The notes beneath the pieces are model-generated. The model saw nothing but the letters and a program-made list of their open reading frames with translations, was not told where the DNA came from and searched no databases. The translations under genes were made by a program, and so were the position numbers. A stretch of DNA of 40,286 nt from Bacteroidales bacterium (GTDB taxonomy: Bacteria; Bacteroidota; Bacteroidia; Bacteroidales; WCHB1-69), in assembly GCA_017615795.1 (NCBI GenBank), contig JAFZZK010000043.1, forward strand, positions 1 through 40,286. Reading direction: 5' to 3'. Positions 1-9,750 of the stretch are shown here, in pieces; the first letter of the stretch is position 1; every line of letters starts with the position of its first letter.

Positions 1-949
<949 letters not shown>

Positions 950-973
950 TTATGTGTTGCTGAAACAAGCGTG

Positions 974-981
974 CAAAGATA
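974..981 (-). promoter_or_regulatory. Promoter -7 element of gapA
   Basis: Read on the minus strand the sequence is TATCTTTGCACG, matching the Bacteroidota -7 consensus TAnnTTTG. It lies 46 bases upstream of the gapA ATG in an AT-rich gap. No clear -33 TTTG box was seen. Confidence 0.65.
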
Positions 982-1012
982 CTATTTTTATTCATTTCTT
1001 TGCCATTAAATT

Positions 1013-2248
1013 TCATTTTCGACGATATTCATTTTCTAAGTTGAATAAAACATCACGGATTTCATTCATTTGTGGGACGGATAAGGTCTCCATACGGGTG
1101 TTTTCGGAATACCATTCGGGCAAGCTGCTGGGCAACCAGTGGCGCAGGTTGCCGTAGAGTGCCTCGTCGTCCTCGATGGGATTGTCGCGATGTTTTTGTC
1201 GAAGATACTGCAAAATGCGGAGGCCATCTGCTTTTTGATGGAAAGCCAGCACGAAATGCCGGAAATCAGTGACATTTTGCCGGATGGTGTTCCAAAGATT
1301 TGACTCTTTGAACTGTTCCTGCAAGAAAACGAGAAAAACAGTGTCCACGTCTTCCCGGTATAGTTTGGGCAGTGATTGATAAGTTTCGGCGATGCTTTCA
1401 AAGAGGCTGTGGTGATAGATGGGATAGCTTTCCCAGTCGCCGCGTTTTCCTTTGATAAGGGCGGGGCCGGTGCCGAAGTTTACGCGGTCGGAGAGGCGTG
1501 CGGACGGAAAAACGGTTGTGTCGCAATAATTGCCGATGGGTGCCATCTTGCAGAATTTCTGTAGCAGGTAAAAGTCTTCGCCGCTTTGCACGGGGGTGAT
1601 GCCGCCAATTTTGCGCAATGCGCCCGCGCGCATCACAATGGCCGACCCCAAGGCGGTGAAACCGTATGGACTGCCAATGCAAAGGAGGTTGAGCGCATAG
1701 TTGCGCATGTAGAGTTCATAGCGCAGGATGGCGCGGTCCTGGGTGTCCTCGCCCGTTAGCGGATGGTAATATGGCACGGAGAGGGCAGGCCATTCGGGGT
1801 GCGATGTCATGGCAGCGGTCACAATTTGCAAGTAGTCGGGCGGCACGCGCGTGTCGGCATCGAGGCTGACAATGAGGTCGTCAGGCTTAGCCTGCTGTAA
1901 AATGTTGTCGAACAGAGTTTTGCGAGCCCATCCAACACCGCGTTTGCGCCCTTGCCAACCATGTCCCGGCGATGCATGATCCAATACATGAAGTTCTGTC
2001 CCTTCTTGATGTTGGGTTGTGAATTTTGAATCTTGAGTTTCTGATCTCAGCAAGTCCAGCGTTTGCATATTGCGTTCGCAAACAGCCCTTTTCTCTGGCT
2101 GTTGCCAGTAGTCGTCGGGTTGGTTGACGCAGATGAACACGTCAAAAGGGGGAGCGCTCTCCTGATCCCGCAAATCTTGGAGAGTAAGGGGCAGCAGCTC
2201 CAATTCGTCCATGGCGGGGATGGCGACGAACAGATGGGGAGCGGGCAT
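1013..2248 (-). CDS. Family 2 (GT-A) glycosyltransferase
   Basis: A soluble glycosyltransferase-2-like protein of 411 residues without obvious membrane segments. The N-terminus HLFVAIPAMDELELLPLTL is the nucleotide-sugar fold start, and SLDADTRVPPDYL carries the DxD-type metal and sugar-nucleotide motif near residue 135. IGGITPVQSGEDFYLLQK holds the ED acceptor/base motif, followed by SARLSDRVNFGTG. The sugar donor and acceptor cannot be told from sequence. The ATG shares one base with the stop codon of the upstream inhibitor gene (TAATG at 2246-2250), so the two are probably translationally coupled. gapA follows 84 bases downstream but has its own promoter. Likely roles are cell-surface glycan or lipid glycosylation; the family is certain, the function open. 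Confidence 0.85.
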   Translation of the reverse strand: MPAPHLFVAIPAMDELELLPLTLQDLRDQESAPPFDVFICVNQPDDYWQQPEKRAVCERNMQTLDLLRSETQDSKFTTQHQEGTELHVLDHASPGHGWQGRKRGVGWARKTLFDNILQQAKPDDLIVSLDADTRVPPDYLQIVTAAMTSHPEWPALSVPYYHPLTGEDTQDRAILRYELYMRNYALNLLCIGSPYGFTALGSAIVMRAGALRKIGGITPVQSGEDFYLLQKFCKMAPIGNYCDTTVFPSARLSDRVNFGTGPALIKGKRGDWESYPIYHHSLFESIAETYQSLPKLYREDVDTVFLVFLQEQFKESNLWNTIRQNVTDFRHFVLAFHQKADGLRILQYLRQKHRDNPIEDDEALYGNLRHWLPSSLPEWYSENTRMETLSVPQMNEIRDVLFNLENEYRRK

Positions 2249-2625
2249 TATTTGACGGTGATGGTGACTTCGCGGGTGCGTATGGCCTCTTGTTGGTTGT
2301 CGCGCGCGTAGACGAACTTCAGCGTCTGGGTGCCCCGCTCTTTGGCGTGGAACTTCCAGTAACGGTTGGAGGAGGCACCTACCATGCCCTTCGGAGCGTC
2401 GCTTTCGTAGCGGTCGCCTGCCGACTCGACGATGGTGATCTCATCCTCGTTCACCAACTGCCACCAAAAGCCCGTGGAGGCATTCGTGCGGAACATGATC
2501 TCACAATATTGACCCTTGCGCATGGAGAACTGGTTGGTCTCCTTGTTGACAGAGACGATTTTCTTCTGTGACTGGCATCCGGTCACCAATAACATCAAGA
2601 TGCTGATATAAAGGATTTTTTTCAT
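2248..2625 (-). CDS. Chagasin-like (I42) protease-inhibitor lipoprotein
   Basis: A 125-residue protein with a lipoprotein signal (MKKILYISILMLLVTGC, lipobox VTGC, Cys17). It resembles the chagasin/inhibitor-I42 family of cysteine-protease inhibitors. Three loops are recognisable: NASTGFWW (family NPTTGYxW), GMVGASSNRYWKF (family GxGG followed by an aromatic turn) and GTQTLKFVYAR (last core strands). The mature part would be an Ig-like beta domain anchored on the periplasmic or outer surface. Family members block papain-like proteases; whether the target here is the cell's own protease or a foreign one is unknown. It has its own promoter and is coupled by a one-base overlap to the downstream glycosyltransferase. 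Confidence in the family is good, not complete. Confidence 0.8.
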   Translation of the reverse strand: MKKILYISILMLLVTGCQSQKKIVSVNKETNQFSMRKGQYCEIMFRTNASTGFWWQLVNEDEITIVESAGDRYESDAPKGMVGASSNRYWKFHAKERGTQTLKFVYARDNQQEAIRTREVTITVK

Positions 2626-2650
2626 TTTCGTGAATGATTAATTTCCGATG

Positions 2651-2658
2651 CAAACATA
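2651..2658 (-). promoter_or_regulatory. Promoter -7 element of the I42 inhibitor gene
   Basis: The minus strand reads TATGTTTGCATC, a full match to TAnnTTTG, 26 bases upstream of the ATG at 2625. It sits in the 94-bp AT-rich gap after rsmA and separates this gene pair from the serS-rsmA unit. Confidence 0.65.
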
Positions 2659-2719
2659 CGAATTATTTTGATTGCATCCATGAAGAAATGTTTAATAATC
2701 CGATTATCAAAATGTAAAA

Positions 2720-3511
2720 TCAGATCAGTCTGCTCAACCGCTCGTAATCTTCAATGGACAGCTGTTCGGCGCGTTTGGTGAAGATGGGGTCGGTGGACAC
2801 GATGTCGGGAGGGAAGGGCATCGACTGCAGGGCATTGCGTAGCGTTTTGCGACGGTAGTTGAAGGCGGTCTTGACTACCGTCTTGAAAGTGTTCTCGTCG
2901 CAATGCAGTTTCTTGTCGAAATTGCGGGTGACGCGGATGACGGCAGACTTTACTTGCGGCGGCGGGTTGAATTCGTTCTCGTTGACGGTGAAGAGGTATT
3001 CGGTGTCGTAGAACGCCTGTAGCAGCACGCTGACGATGCCATATTGTTTGTTTCCGGGGCCGGCAGTGGCACGCTCCCCGACCTCCTTCTGGAACATCCC
3101 GACCAGCTCGACAGCCTGGTCGCGGTAGTCAAGCAGACGGAAAAGAATCTGGGAGGAGATATTGTAGGGGAAGTTGCCCACGATGACGAACTTTTCGGGG
3201 TAACGGGCGGCGAGATCCATCTGGAGAAAGTCACCGGCGATGAGGTTGTCGCCCAATTGCGGGAAATGCTCTTGCAGGTATGTCACGGACTCTTCGTCGA
3301 GTTCGACGGCGGAAAGGGAGGCGAAGGGCTGTTGGAGCAAATATTTGGTGAGGACGCCCATGCCGGGACCCACTTCGAGCACGTGGGCATTGGGCGTGCG
3401 TACCGCCTCCGCAATTTGACGCGCGATGTCCTCATTTTGGAGAAAATGCTGACCCAAGCGTTTCTTGGCCTTGACTTCAGAGTATGAGTATTTCTGTGAG
3501 GGTCTTTTCAA
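2720..3511 (-). CDS. rsmA: 16S rRNA dimethyladenosine transferase RsmA (KsgA)
   Basis: This enzyme dimethylates two adjacent adenosines near the 3' end of 16S rRNA during small-subunit assembly, using S-adenosylmethionine. KKRLGQHFLQNEDIA is the family's N-terminal signature, VLEVGPGMGVLTKYLL is SAM motif I, and NFPYNISSQILFRLL is catalytic motif IV (the NLPY position is NFPY here). The C-terminal domain contains FNYRRKTLRNAL. At 263 residues it has normal length. The best start is TTG at 3511: no in-frame ATG or GTG occurs between it and the upstream stop at 3542-3544, and the conserved block begins about 15 residues in. It follows the TPR gene by 38 bases with no promoter element seen, so it is likely co-transcribed with serS and the TPR gene. 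Confidence 0.95.
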   Translation of the reverse strand: MKRPSQKYSYSEVKAKKRLGQHFLQNEDIARQIAEAVRTPNAHVLEVGPGMGVLTKYLLQQPFASLSAVELDEESVTYLQEHFPQLGDNLIAGDFLQMDLAARYPEKFVIVGNFPYNISSQILFRLLDYRDQAVELVGMFQKEVGERATAGPGNKQYGIVSVLLQAFYDTEYLFTVNENEFNPPPQVKSAVIRVTRNFDKKLHCDENTFKTVVKTAFNYRRKTLRNALQSMPFPPDIVSTDPIFTKRAEQLSIEDYERLSRLI

Positions 3512-3549
3512 CCAATCGTTATTTTGATAGTAAATATCTGATTATAAGA

Positions 3550-5424
3550 TTATTCGATGTTATCGCCGCGCAGGGCGCGATACCGTTTGCGCGCTTCCAC
3601 CACATAAAGACTGCCGCTGTGCTCTTTCATGAGCTTCTGGTAGTATTCCATCGCCTTGGGAAGGTCTTTGATGTAATATTCGTACACCTCCGCAAGCGTG
3701 AAAGTGGCATCGTCGGCTAACAGTTCGGTGCCATGGTTTTCGATGATGTTTTTGAGCAGCGCTTCGGCGCCGAGGTAGTCCTTGCGCTTGATCAGGATAA
3801 GGGCCTTCTGGTAAAGGGCGTCGTCGACCAGTGTGCCGAAGGGCGCAAGTAAAATGACGGAATCCAGTTTTTCCATGGCTTTGTCGTCCTTGTTCTGGAA
3901 GATAAGGAAGTCGGCTTCGGCGTATTTCTGCAAGGGCGGGTTGGTGGAATGCTTTTCAAAGAGCAGGTAGGTCGTGTCGGCGTCTGTTTCATCCTCTTCT
4001 TCCTCTTCCATTTGGTTGTCGGAGATGACAAAGGAGAAGTAGATGGCGTCGTTGGCGATGAGTTTCGTGGTGGCGGAGGAGAGCACGTCAAGCTGGCTTT
4101 TGGCCCATTCAAACTCGCCGATGTAGAAAGAGAGTTTGGCGTTCTTGAACTTGGCCTCGTTGCCGAGGTCGTCGTTGGGCAGGTCCTTACTGACTTGCGA
4201 GTAGTTGAGGGTGGCATCCCAGACATTGCCCATGTACAGTTGCACATCGGCAAGGTCAACCTTGAATTGGTTCTTTTCCTTGGGGTCGCGGGTGGAGTTG
4301 TTCATCGCTTCCGTCAGCACATTGATGGCTTCCTGTGGCTTGTTGACATAGAAGGCGAGCAAGTGGGCGTATTTGCGAATCCAGTCCGCTGTGCCGGAAT
4401 GAATGCCGTTTTCGTCGAGCACTTTCTTGAAGTCGCGTTCGAGGTTGATGGCATCCACCATCTTGATGGGGTAGGTTTCGGTGAGCTGCTGGTAGCGCAC
4501 GTCAAGGATTTTCATCTTGGCGCGCATGTAGTTGCTGGCGTCTTCGCCTTTGGAGACCACGTAGTTGAGGGCTTCGATGGCTGTCTCATAGTCACGGTTG
4601 TCGGCGGCGGTGAGCGCTAAGTTGTAGACGTTGACGCCTTCCGTTTTCTGCCGCTTGTCGATGGCTTTGGCCAAAACCAGGGCTTCGTCGTATTCCTTGT
4701 GCAATTGGTTGACCCAGAGCAAAAGTTTCATGTAGCTGATGTTGGCGGGATCCTTTTGGGAGTTGCGTTGCAGGGTGCTCTTCACGAGCATGTACTTTCG
4801 GTTGTCCTCATCGTCGAGCAACAGGTTTTGGATTGCGTTTTGGGCGGGCTCCAGCTGCTTCTCGTCATCGTTGGCAACCAACGAGAGCACCTCTTCCACG
4901 ATTTTGTCGGTTTGGTTGAGGTGTTGGTATTGCGTGATGATCTCCTTGGAAAGTAGTTGCGGATTGTTGAGTTGCCGTCTTCCCTTCAGGATGGCTTCAA
5001 TGGCGTACTCGAATTTGGAGCGGGAGTAGAAGGCGCTGTAGAGCTCTTGCACGGAGAACTCTTTGGCGGGCATGTTTTTGATGAGGTCCTGGTAGATCTT
5101 TTCCGCCTTGGCATTTTCCCCCGCACGTTCGTAAGCGTAAGCTTGGTCCACCTTGTAGCGTTGCACGTTGGGGAAAGACTTGACCTGTTTCTTGCACAGC
5201 TTTTCCAAGTCGGCGTAGCGCTCCAGCTCCATCAAGGAGGCATAATAGTAATAATATATGTAGGAGTTGGGCTTCTGGGCCTGGATTTTTTCAAAGAGGG
5301 TGATGGCCTTGTCGAATTCCTTGTCCTTGTAATACTGCATGGCAAGTTTCTCATCGTCGCTTTGTTGCGCAACGATGGGGCCGCAAAACAGCAGGGCGAG
5401 GAGTACGAAGAGGAGGCGTTTCAT
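3550..5424 (-). CDS. Secreted tetratricopeptide-repeat protein
   Basis: A 624-residue protein with a clear Sec signal peptide (MKRLLFVLLALLFCGPIVAQ, cleavage probably after the AQ near residue 20). It is an array of helical TPR-like repeats, for example LAMQYYKDKEFDKAITLFEK near residue 28 and EYYIKDLPKAMEYYQKLMKE near the C-terminus. A very acidic stretch (EEEEEDETDAD) sits around residues 470-480, just after a YFSFVISDNQ segment. TPR proteins act as protein-binding scaffolds; the location is likely periplasmic or outer-membrane associated. It starts 5 bases after the serS stop codon, so it belongs to the serS operon, and rsmA follows. Bacteroidota carry many such proteins and no specific function can be assigned. 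Confidence 0.85.
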   Translation of the reverse strand: MKRLLFVLLALLFCGPIVAQQSDDEKLAMQYYKDKEFDKAITLFEKIQAQKPNSYIYYYYYASLMELERYADLEKLCKKQVKSFPNVQRYKVDQAYAYERAGENAKAEKIYQDLIKNMPAKEFSVQELYSAFYSRSKFEYAIEAILKGRRQLNNPQLLSKEIITQYQHLNQTDKIVEEVLSLVANDDEKQLEPAQNAIQNLLLDDEDNRKYMLVKSTLQRNSQKDPANISYMKLLLWVNQLHKEYDEALVLAKAIDKRQKTEGVNVYNLALTAADNRDYETAIEALNYVVSKGEDASNYMRAKMKILDVRYQQLTETYPIKMVDAINLERDFKKVLDENGIHSGTADWIRKYAHLLAFYVNKPQEAINVLTEAMNNSTRDPKEKNQFKVDLADVQLYMGNVWDATLNYSQVSKDLPNDDLGNEAKFKNAKLSFYIGEFEWAKSQLDVLSSATTKLIANDAIYFSFVISDNQMEEEEEDETDADTTYLLFEKHSTNPPLQKYAEADFLIFQNKDDKAMEKLDSVILLAPFGTLVDDALYQKALILIKRKDYLGAEALLKNIIENHGTELLADDATFTLAEVYEYYIKDLPKAMEYYQKLMKEHSGSLYVVEARKRYRALRGDNIE

Positions 5425-5429
5425 GACGT

Positions 5430-6701
5430 TTAGTTGATGATGTCGAAGCGGGTGTAGGGGCGCAGCACTTCGGGCACGACGATGCCCTCGGGGGTCTGGT
5501 TGTTCTCGAGGATGGCGGCGAGCACGCGGGGTAGTGCGAGGGCGCTGCCGTTAAGGGTATGCGCCAGGCGGGTCTTGCCGTTGGCATCCTTGAAGCGCAG
5601 TTTCAGGCGGTTGGCCTGATAGGACTCAAAGTTGGACACAGAGCTGACTTCCAGCCACTTTTGCTGGGCTTTGGAATAGACTTCGAGGTCGTAGGTGAGG
5701 GCGGAAGTGAAGCTGATGTCGCCGCCGCAGAGACGCAACACGCGGAAGGGAAGACCCAGTTTGGTGAGCAGGCTCTTGGCATAATTGGTCATCTTCTCCA
5801 AGGTTTCGTAAGAGCGGTCGGGGTGCTCAATGGTGACGATTTCGACTTTGTCGAACTGGTGCAGACGGTTGAGACCGCGCACGTCCTTGCCGTAGGAGCC
5901 GGCTTCGCGGCGGAAACAGGCGGAGTAGGCGCAGTTTTTGATGGGGAAGTCGCTCTCCTTGAGGATGACATCGCGGTAGATATTGGTGACGGGCACCTCG
6001 GCAGTGGGGATGAGGTAGAAATTGTCAACTTGACAGTGGTACATCTGGCCCTCCTTGTCGGGTAGTTGGCCGGTGCCGTAGGCAGAATCCTCGTTCACCA
6101 TGTAAGGAGGTTGGATCTCCGTGAAGCCATGCTCAATGGCACTGTCGAGGAAGAAGTCAATGAGGGCGCGTTGCATGCGGGCGCCTTTGCCTTTATAGAC
6201 CGGGAAGCCGGCTCCCGTGATCTTGTTGCCCAGCTCGAAGTCTATGATGTCGTATTTCTTCACCAAGTCCCAGTGGGGCAGGGCATCAGGTCCCATATTG
6301 GAGGCATCGCCCTCGGTGTACACGATCTCGTTGTCTTCAGCACCTTTGCCAGGGGCCACGGCTGCGTTGGGCAGGTTGGGCAACAGCACCATCTTCTCCT
6401 GCAACTCGGTCTCGACCTCCTGCAGGCGGTTGCGGTCACGCTTCTCGGTCTCCTTCAGCTCGGCCATGCGGGCCTTGAGTACCTCGGCATCGTCGCGCTT
6501 GCCTTCCTTGAAGAGCTTGCCAATCTCCTTGGCACCTTTGTTTTGCTCCATGAGGTTGTCGTCGAGCGATTTTTTCAGGTTACGGGCCTCGGTGTCCAAT
6601 TGACGGACAGCGGCTACCAATTCCGTGGCATCGAAGTTTTTAATCTTCAATCTATCAATTACTTCCTGTGGATTTTCGCGTAAAAGTTGTATCTGTAACA
6701 T
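5430..6701 (-). CDS. serS: Seryl-tRNA synthetase
   Basis: A class II aminoacyl-tRNA synthetase that charges tRNA-Ser. The N-terminal 110 residues form the charged coiled-coil arm that contacts the tRNA long variable arm. GTGQLPDKEGQMYHC, TAEVPVTNIYRD and FRREAGSYGKDVRGLNRLHQ (motif 2) follow, with motif 3 as NGSALALPRVLAAILENNQ near the C-terminus. At 423 residues it has standard length. The ATG at 6701 lies 20 bases downstream of a -7 element. It heads a probable operon with the TPR gene and rsmA, and is divergent from hutH. Confidence 0.97.
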   Translation of the reverse strand: MLQIQLLRENPQEVIDRLKIKNFDATELVAAVRQLDTEARNLKKSLDDNLMEQNKGAKEIGKLFKEGKRDDAEVLKARMAELKETEKRDRNRLQEVETELQEKMVLLPNLPNAAVAPGKGAEDNEIVYTEGDASNMGPDALPHWDLVKKYDIIDFELGNKITGAGFPVYKGKGARMQRALIDFFLDSAIEHGFTEIQPPYMVNEDSAYGTGQLPDKEGQMYHCQVDNFYLIPTAEVPVTNIYRDVILKESDFPIKNCAYSACFRREAGSYGKDVRGLNRLHQFDKVEIVTIEHPDRSYETLEKMTNYAKSLLTKLGLPFRVLRLCGGDISFTSALTYDLEVYSKAQQKWLEVSSVSNFESYQANRLKLRFKDANGKTRLAHTLNGSALALPRVLAAILENNQTPEGIVVPEVLRPYTRFDIIN

Positions 6702-6720
6702 CGTTCAAAAATTTAAGGCG

Positions 6721-6728
6721 CAAACATA
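6721..6728 (-). promoter_or_regulatory. Promoter -7 element of serS
   Basis: The minus strand reads TATGTTTGCGCC, a match to TAnnTTTG, 20 bases upstream of the serS ATG. The 197-bp gap between serS and hutH carries one such element for each direction. The implied serS leader is only about a dozen bases. Confidence 0.68.
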
Positions 6729-6817
6729 CAAAAAATATCGCGTAGTTGCATGTGTCTCTTTAAGATTCGCCGTCGTCTTTTTTAACATGGATGGTAGCAT
6801 AAACCGATTTTTTTATG

Positions 6818-6825
6818 TATGTTTG
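6818..6825 (+). promoter_or_regulatory. Promoter -7 element of hutH
   Basis: The plus strand reads TATGTTTGCAAC, matching TAnnTTTG, 74 bases upstream of the hutH ATG. It is preceded by a T-rich run and there is no convincing -33 box. The roughly 65-base AT-rich leader shows no clear hairpin. Confidence 0.62.
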
Positions 6826-6898
6826 CAACCGCTAAAAAAAATGTTTGTTGCACATTTAGCGTACTGCATCATAACGAATTCTAACTAATAATATTATA

Positions 6899-8389
6899 AT
6901 GAAAAGACATCAAATTTCAACCAAGTTTTTAAGCATTGAAAAGGTGGCCAGGATTGTGGAGCGCCGCCAGAAAATTGAACTTTCCAAAGAGGCTATTGAT
7001 GCGGTGCAGAAGTGCCGTGCCTACCTTGACAAGAAAACAGAGGTCGAGAAGGAACCGATCTATGGTGTGACCACGGGTTTCGGTTCCCTGTGCAACCGTT
7101 CCATTTCCAAGGAAGACCTGTCTACGTTGCAACGCAACCTGGTGGTCTCCCACGCCTGCGGCGTCGGTTACGAGGTGCCCCAAGAGATTGTCCAGCTGAT
7201 GCTGTTGATGAAGATACAGTCACTCTCGTATGGACATTCCGGTGTGCAGTTGGCGACCATCCAACGTCTCGTCGATTTTTACAACAATGGTGTGTATCCA
7301 GTTGTGTATCAGCAAGGTTCGCTGGGCGCTTCCGGCGACTTGGCTCCGTTGGCACATCTTTCTCTGCCCCTCATCAATATGGGCGAGGTTTACTATCGTG
7401 GCAAGAAATATCCTGCTTCAGTGATCAATGAGAAATTCGGATGGGAGCCGATCACGCTGCAGTCCAAGGAAGGACTGGCACTGCTCAACGGCACCCAATT
7501 TATGAGTTCTTACGCGGTGTGGCTTCTCATCAAGTCGCAAAAGCTCTCTTGGCTGGCCGACATCATCGGCGCCATTTCCCTCGAAGCTTTCGACGGACGC
7601 ATTGAGCCGTTCAATCTCAATGTACATTTGGTGCGCCCACACGCCGGCCAACTGATTACCGCCGCCCATTTCCAGGAATTGCTCCAAGGTTCCGAGATTA
7701 TCAAGCGCCACAAGGAACACGTCCAGGATCCCTATTCTTTCCGTTGCATCCCTCAGGTGCATGGTGCCACGAAAGACTCCATCCAACATGTGCGCGACGT
7801 GGTCGAGACCGAGATCAACTCCGTCACAGACAATCCCACGGTGTTCCCCGACGAGGATATCGTGGTGTCAGCCGGCAATTTCCATGGCCAACCGTTGGCC
7901 TTGGTGCTCGATTTCCTTACCATCGCAATGGCCGAGTTGGGCAACATTTCCGAGCGCCGCATCTACCAACTGATTTCCGGCAAGCGCGAACTGCCCTCTT
8001 TCCTGGTCAAGAACCCGGGCCTCAACTCTGGCTTTATGATCCCGCAATACGCCGCCGCCTCCATCGTCAACCAGAACAAAGCGTTCACCATGCCGTGCTC
8101 CACCGACTCCATCGAGTCGTCACAAGGCCAGGAAGATCATGTCAGCATGGGTGCCAACGCGGCCACGAAGTGCTACTTGGTGGTCAATAATGTCGAGAAG
8201 ATCCTCGGCATAGAACTGTTCAATGCCGCCCAGGCTCTCGAATTCCGGAGACCGCTCAAGTCTTCTCCATTCATCGAGGAGTTTGTCAAAGCATACCGCA
8301 CCTTTGTGCCGTTCGTGGAGAACGACACCTACATGCACGAACTGATCCAGTCGTCCATCGACTTCGTGAACGGTGTGCGGGTAGAGTAG
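6899..8389 (+). CDS. hutH: Histidine ammonia-lyase
   Basis: Converts histidine to urocanate and ammonia, the first step of histidine breakdown, in the cytoplasm. The self-forming MIO cofactor triad Ala144-Ser145-Gly146 lies in GSLGASGDLAPLAHL. The catalytic Tyr is in IYGVTTGFG (Tyr55). The substrate-selectivity pair is Ser84-His85 (VVSHACG), typical of histidine rather than phenylalanine or tyrosine lyases, and Glu412 in QEDHVSM is the other histidine-lyase hallmark. The active-site blocks DPYSFRCIPQVHGA and GNFHGQPLALVLDF are intact. The 496-residue length is normal. No hutU, hutI or formiminotransferase gene is in the window, so the rest of the pathway must be elsewhere. The lipoprotein gene follows after 21 bases. 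Confidence 0.93.
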   Translation: MKRHQISTKFLSIEKVARIVERRQKIELSKEAIDAVQKCRAYLDKKTEVEKEPIYGVTTGFGSLCNRSISKEDLSTLQRNLVVSHACGVGYEVPQEIVQLMLLMKIQSLSYGHSGVQLATIQRLVDFYNNGVYPVVYQQGSLGASGDLAPLAHLSLPLINMGEVYYRGKKYPASVINEKFGWEPITLQSKEGLALLNGTQFMSSYAVWLLIKSQKLSWLADIIGAISLEAFDGRIEPFNLNVHLVRPHAGQLITAAHFQELLQGSEIIKRHKEHVQDPYSFRCIPQVHGATKDSIQHVRDVVETEINSVTDNPTVFPDEDIVVSAGNFHGQPLALVLDFLTIAMAELGNISERRIYQLISGKRELPSFLVKNPGLNSGFMIPQYAAASIVNQNKAFTMPCSTDSIESSQGQEDHVSMGANAATKCYLVVNNVEKILGIELFNAAQALEFRRPLKSSPFIEEFVKAYRTFVPFVENDTYMHELIQSSIDFVNGVRVE

Positions 8390-8410
8390 GGTGTTTTAAC
8401 CTTTATTAAG

Positions 8411-8902
8411 ATGAAGAAGTGGTGGATAATACTCTTTTGTGCCCTGCTGTTTGCAGGTTGCAGGCATCGCGAACACTATTCCGAGGTGCCGCACATTGAG
8501 TTTGTGCGCCTTGAAAAGGTGGATGACGGTTCTGGACACGACAACCAGGCCAACTTGACCATCGCCTTCCAAGACGGGGATGGCGACATTGGCCTGAATG
8601 CTCGTGATACTACCGGTGTTTTTTCCCCGGATTCCACCTATTACTACAACTTTTTCATTGATTTTCTTGAAAAACGGCAGGGCGAGTGGGTGGAAATAGA
8701 ACTGCCCACTCCGCTGCACGCGCGCGTGCCTTACCTCAGCGATGACGTGCCCGAGAGCATCGAAGGCGAACTTTCCATTTTAACGTTTATTAATAACTAC
8801 TATTCCCCCTTCGATACCATCAAGTTGCGATGCCAACTGGTGGATCGCGCCTTGCATGAAAGCAATATCATCGAAACCCCTGAAATAATCGTAAAAAAAT
8901 GA
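8411..8902 (+). CDS. Small lipoprotein of unknown function
   Basis: A 163-residue protein with a lipoprotein signal peptide (MKKWWIILFCALLFAGC, lipobox FAGC, Cys17). The mature part has the motif IAFQDGDGDIGLNARDTTG, an acidic Asp-Gly repeat that I recall from many uncharacterised Bacteroidota lipoproteins and that could bind calcium. The rest looks beta-rich and ends with IIETPEIIVKK. Its stop codon overlaps the nadC start in ATGA (8899-8902), so the two are translationally coupled, although nothing connects the protein with NAD synthesis. It lies 21 bases after hutH without a visible promoter. No function is assigned. Confidence 0.8.
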   Translation: MKKWWIILFCALLFAGCRHREHYSEVPHIEFVRLEKVDDGSGHDNQANLTIAFQDGDGDIGLNARDTTGVFSPDSTYYYNFFIDFLEKRQGEWVEIELPTPLHARVPYLSDDVPESIEGELSILTFINNYYSPFDTIKLRCQLVDRALHESNIIETPEIIVKK

Positions 8903-9747
8903 TACTTAACGAACAAGCCAAGAAATTGATACAACTGTCGTTGCAAGAAGATATCGGCAACGGCGACCATTCTTCTCTCTCCTGCATCCCCGCAGATGTG
9001 ATGGGTGAGATGAAACTGCTCGTGAAGGAGGATGGCATCCTTTGCGGCGTTGACGTGGCCCGCGAGGTGCTCCGTCAGGTGGATGAGACTATCCAGATGG
9101 AGTGCTTCATGCAGGATGGTGACGTTATCCATAAGGGAGATGTCGTCTTCAAGCTCCACGGGCCTGCCGTCAGTATGCTCACTGCCGAGCGCAACGTGCT
9201 CAACTACATGCAGCGCATGAGCGGCATTGCCACTACCACGCACGAGTATGTTGAAATGGTGAAGGATACGCACGTCACGTTGCTCGACACCCGCAAGACA
9301 ACCCCCAACATGCGCATATTCGAGAAATATGCCGTGAAAGTGGGCGGAGCCTCCAATCACCGCTTTGGCCTTTATGACATGATGATGCTGAAAGACAATC
9401 ATATAGATTTTGCGGGTGGCATCGAAAAGGCCATAGACGCGGCTAACGAATACCAACGTGCACATGGCTTGGATCTCAAAATCGAGATCGAGACCCGCAA
9501 CCTTGACGATGTGCGCAGGGTGATCGCTCATGGCGGCGTGCATCGCATCATGTTTGACAATTTCACACCCGAGCTTATTGTCGAAGGCGTCAAACTTGTT
9601 GACCACCGCTATGAGACCGAGGCCTCCGGTGGCATTGTCAAGGAGACCCTCCGCGACTACGCCCTTACAGGGGTGGACTTTATCTCCGTGGGCGCCTTTA
9701 CCCATCATATCAGTAGCCTCGATCTGAGTTTGAAATTTGTAAAGTAG
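8899..9747 (+). CDS. nadC: Nicotinate-nucleotide pyrophosphorylase (quinolinate phosphoribosyltransferase)
   Basis: Converts quinolinate and PRPP to nicotinate mononucleotide in de novo NAD synthesis. The N-terminus holds the family signature LQEDIGNGDHSS. RNVLNYMQRMSGIAT near residue 95, LLDTRKTTPNMR near residue 130 and MMLKDNHIDFAGG near residue 160 are the quinolinate and PRPP binding blocks. The C-terminal barrel includes RIMFDNFTPE and ASGGIVKETLRDYA. The 282-residue length is normal. Its start overlaps the lipoprotein stop. nadD, a later step of the same pathway, is also in the window but about 29 kb away. nadA and nadB are not here. Confidence 0.96.
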   Translation: MILNEQAKKLIQLSLQEDIGNGDHSSLSCIPADVMGEMKLLVKEDGILCGVDVAREVLRQVDETIQMECFMQDGDVIHKGDVVFKLHGPAVSMLTAERNVLNYMQRMSGIATTTHEYVEMVKDTHVTLLDTRKTTPNMRIFEKYAVKVGGASNHRFGLYDMMMLKDNHIDFAGGIEKAIDAANEYQRAHGLDLKIEIETRNLDDVRRVIAHGGVHRIMFDNFTPELIVEGVKLVDHRYETEASGGIVKETLRDYALTGVDFISVGAFTHHISSLDLSLKFVK

Positions 9748-9750
9748 CCG

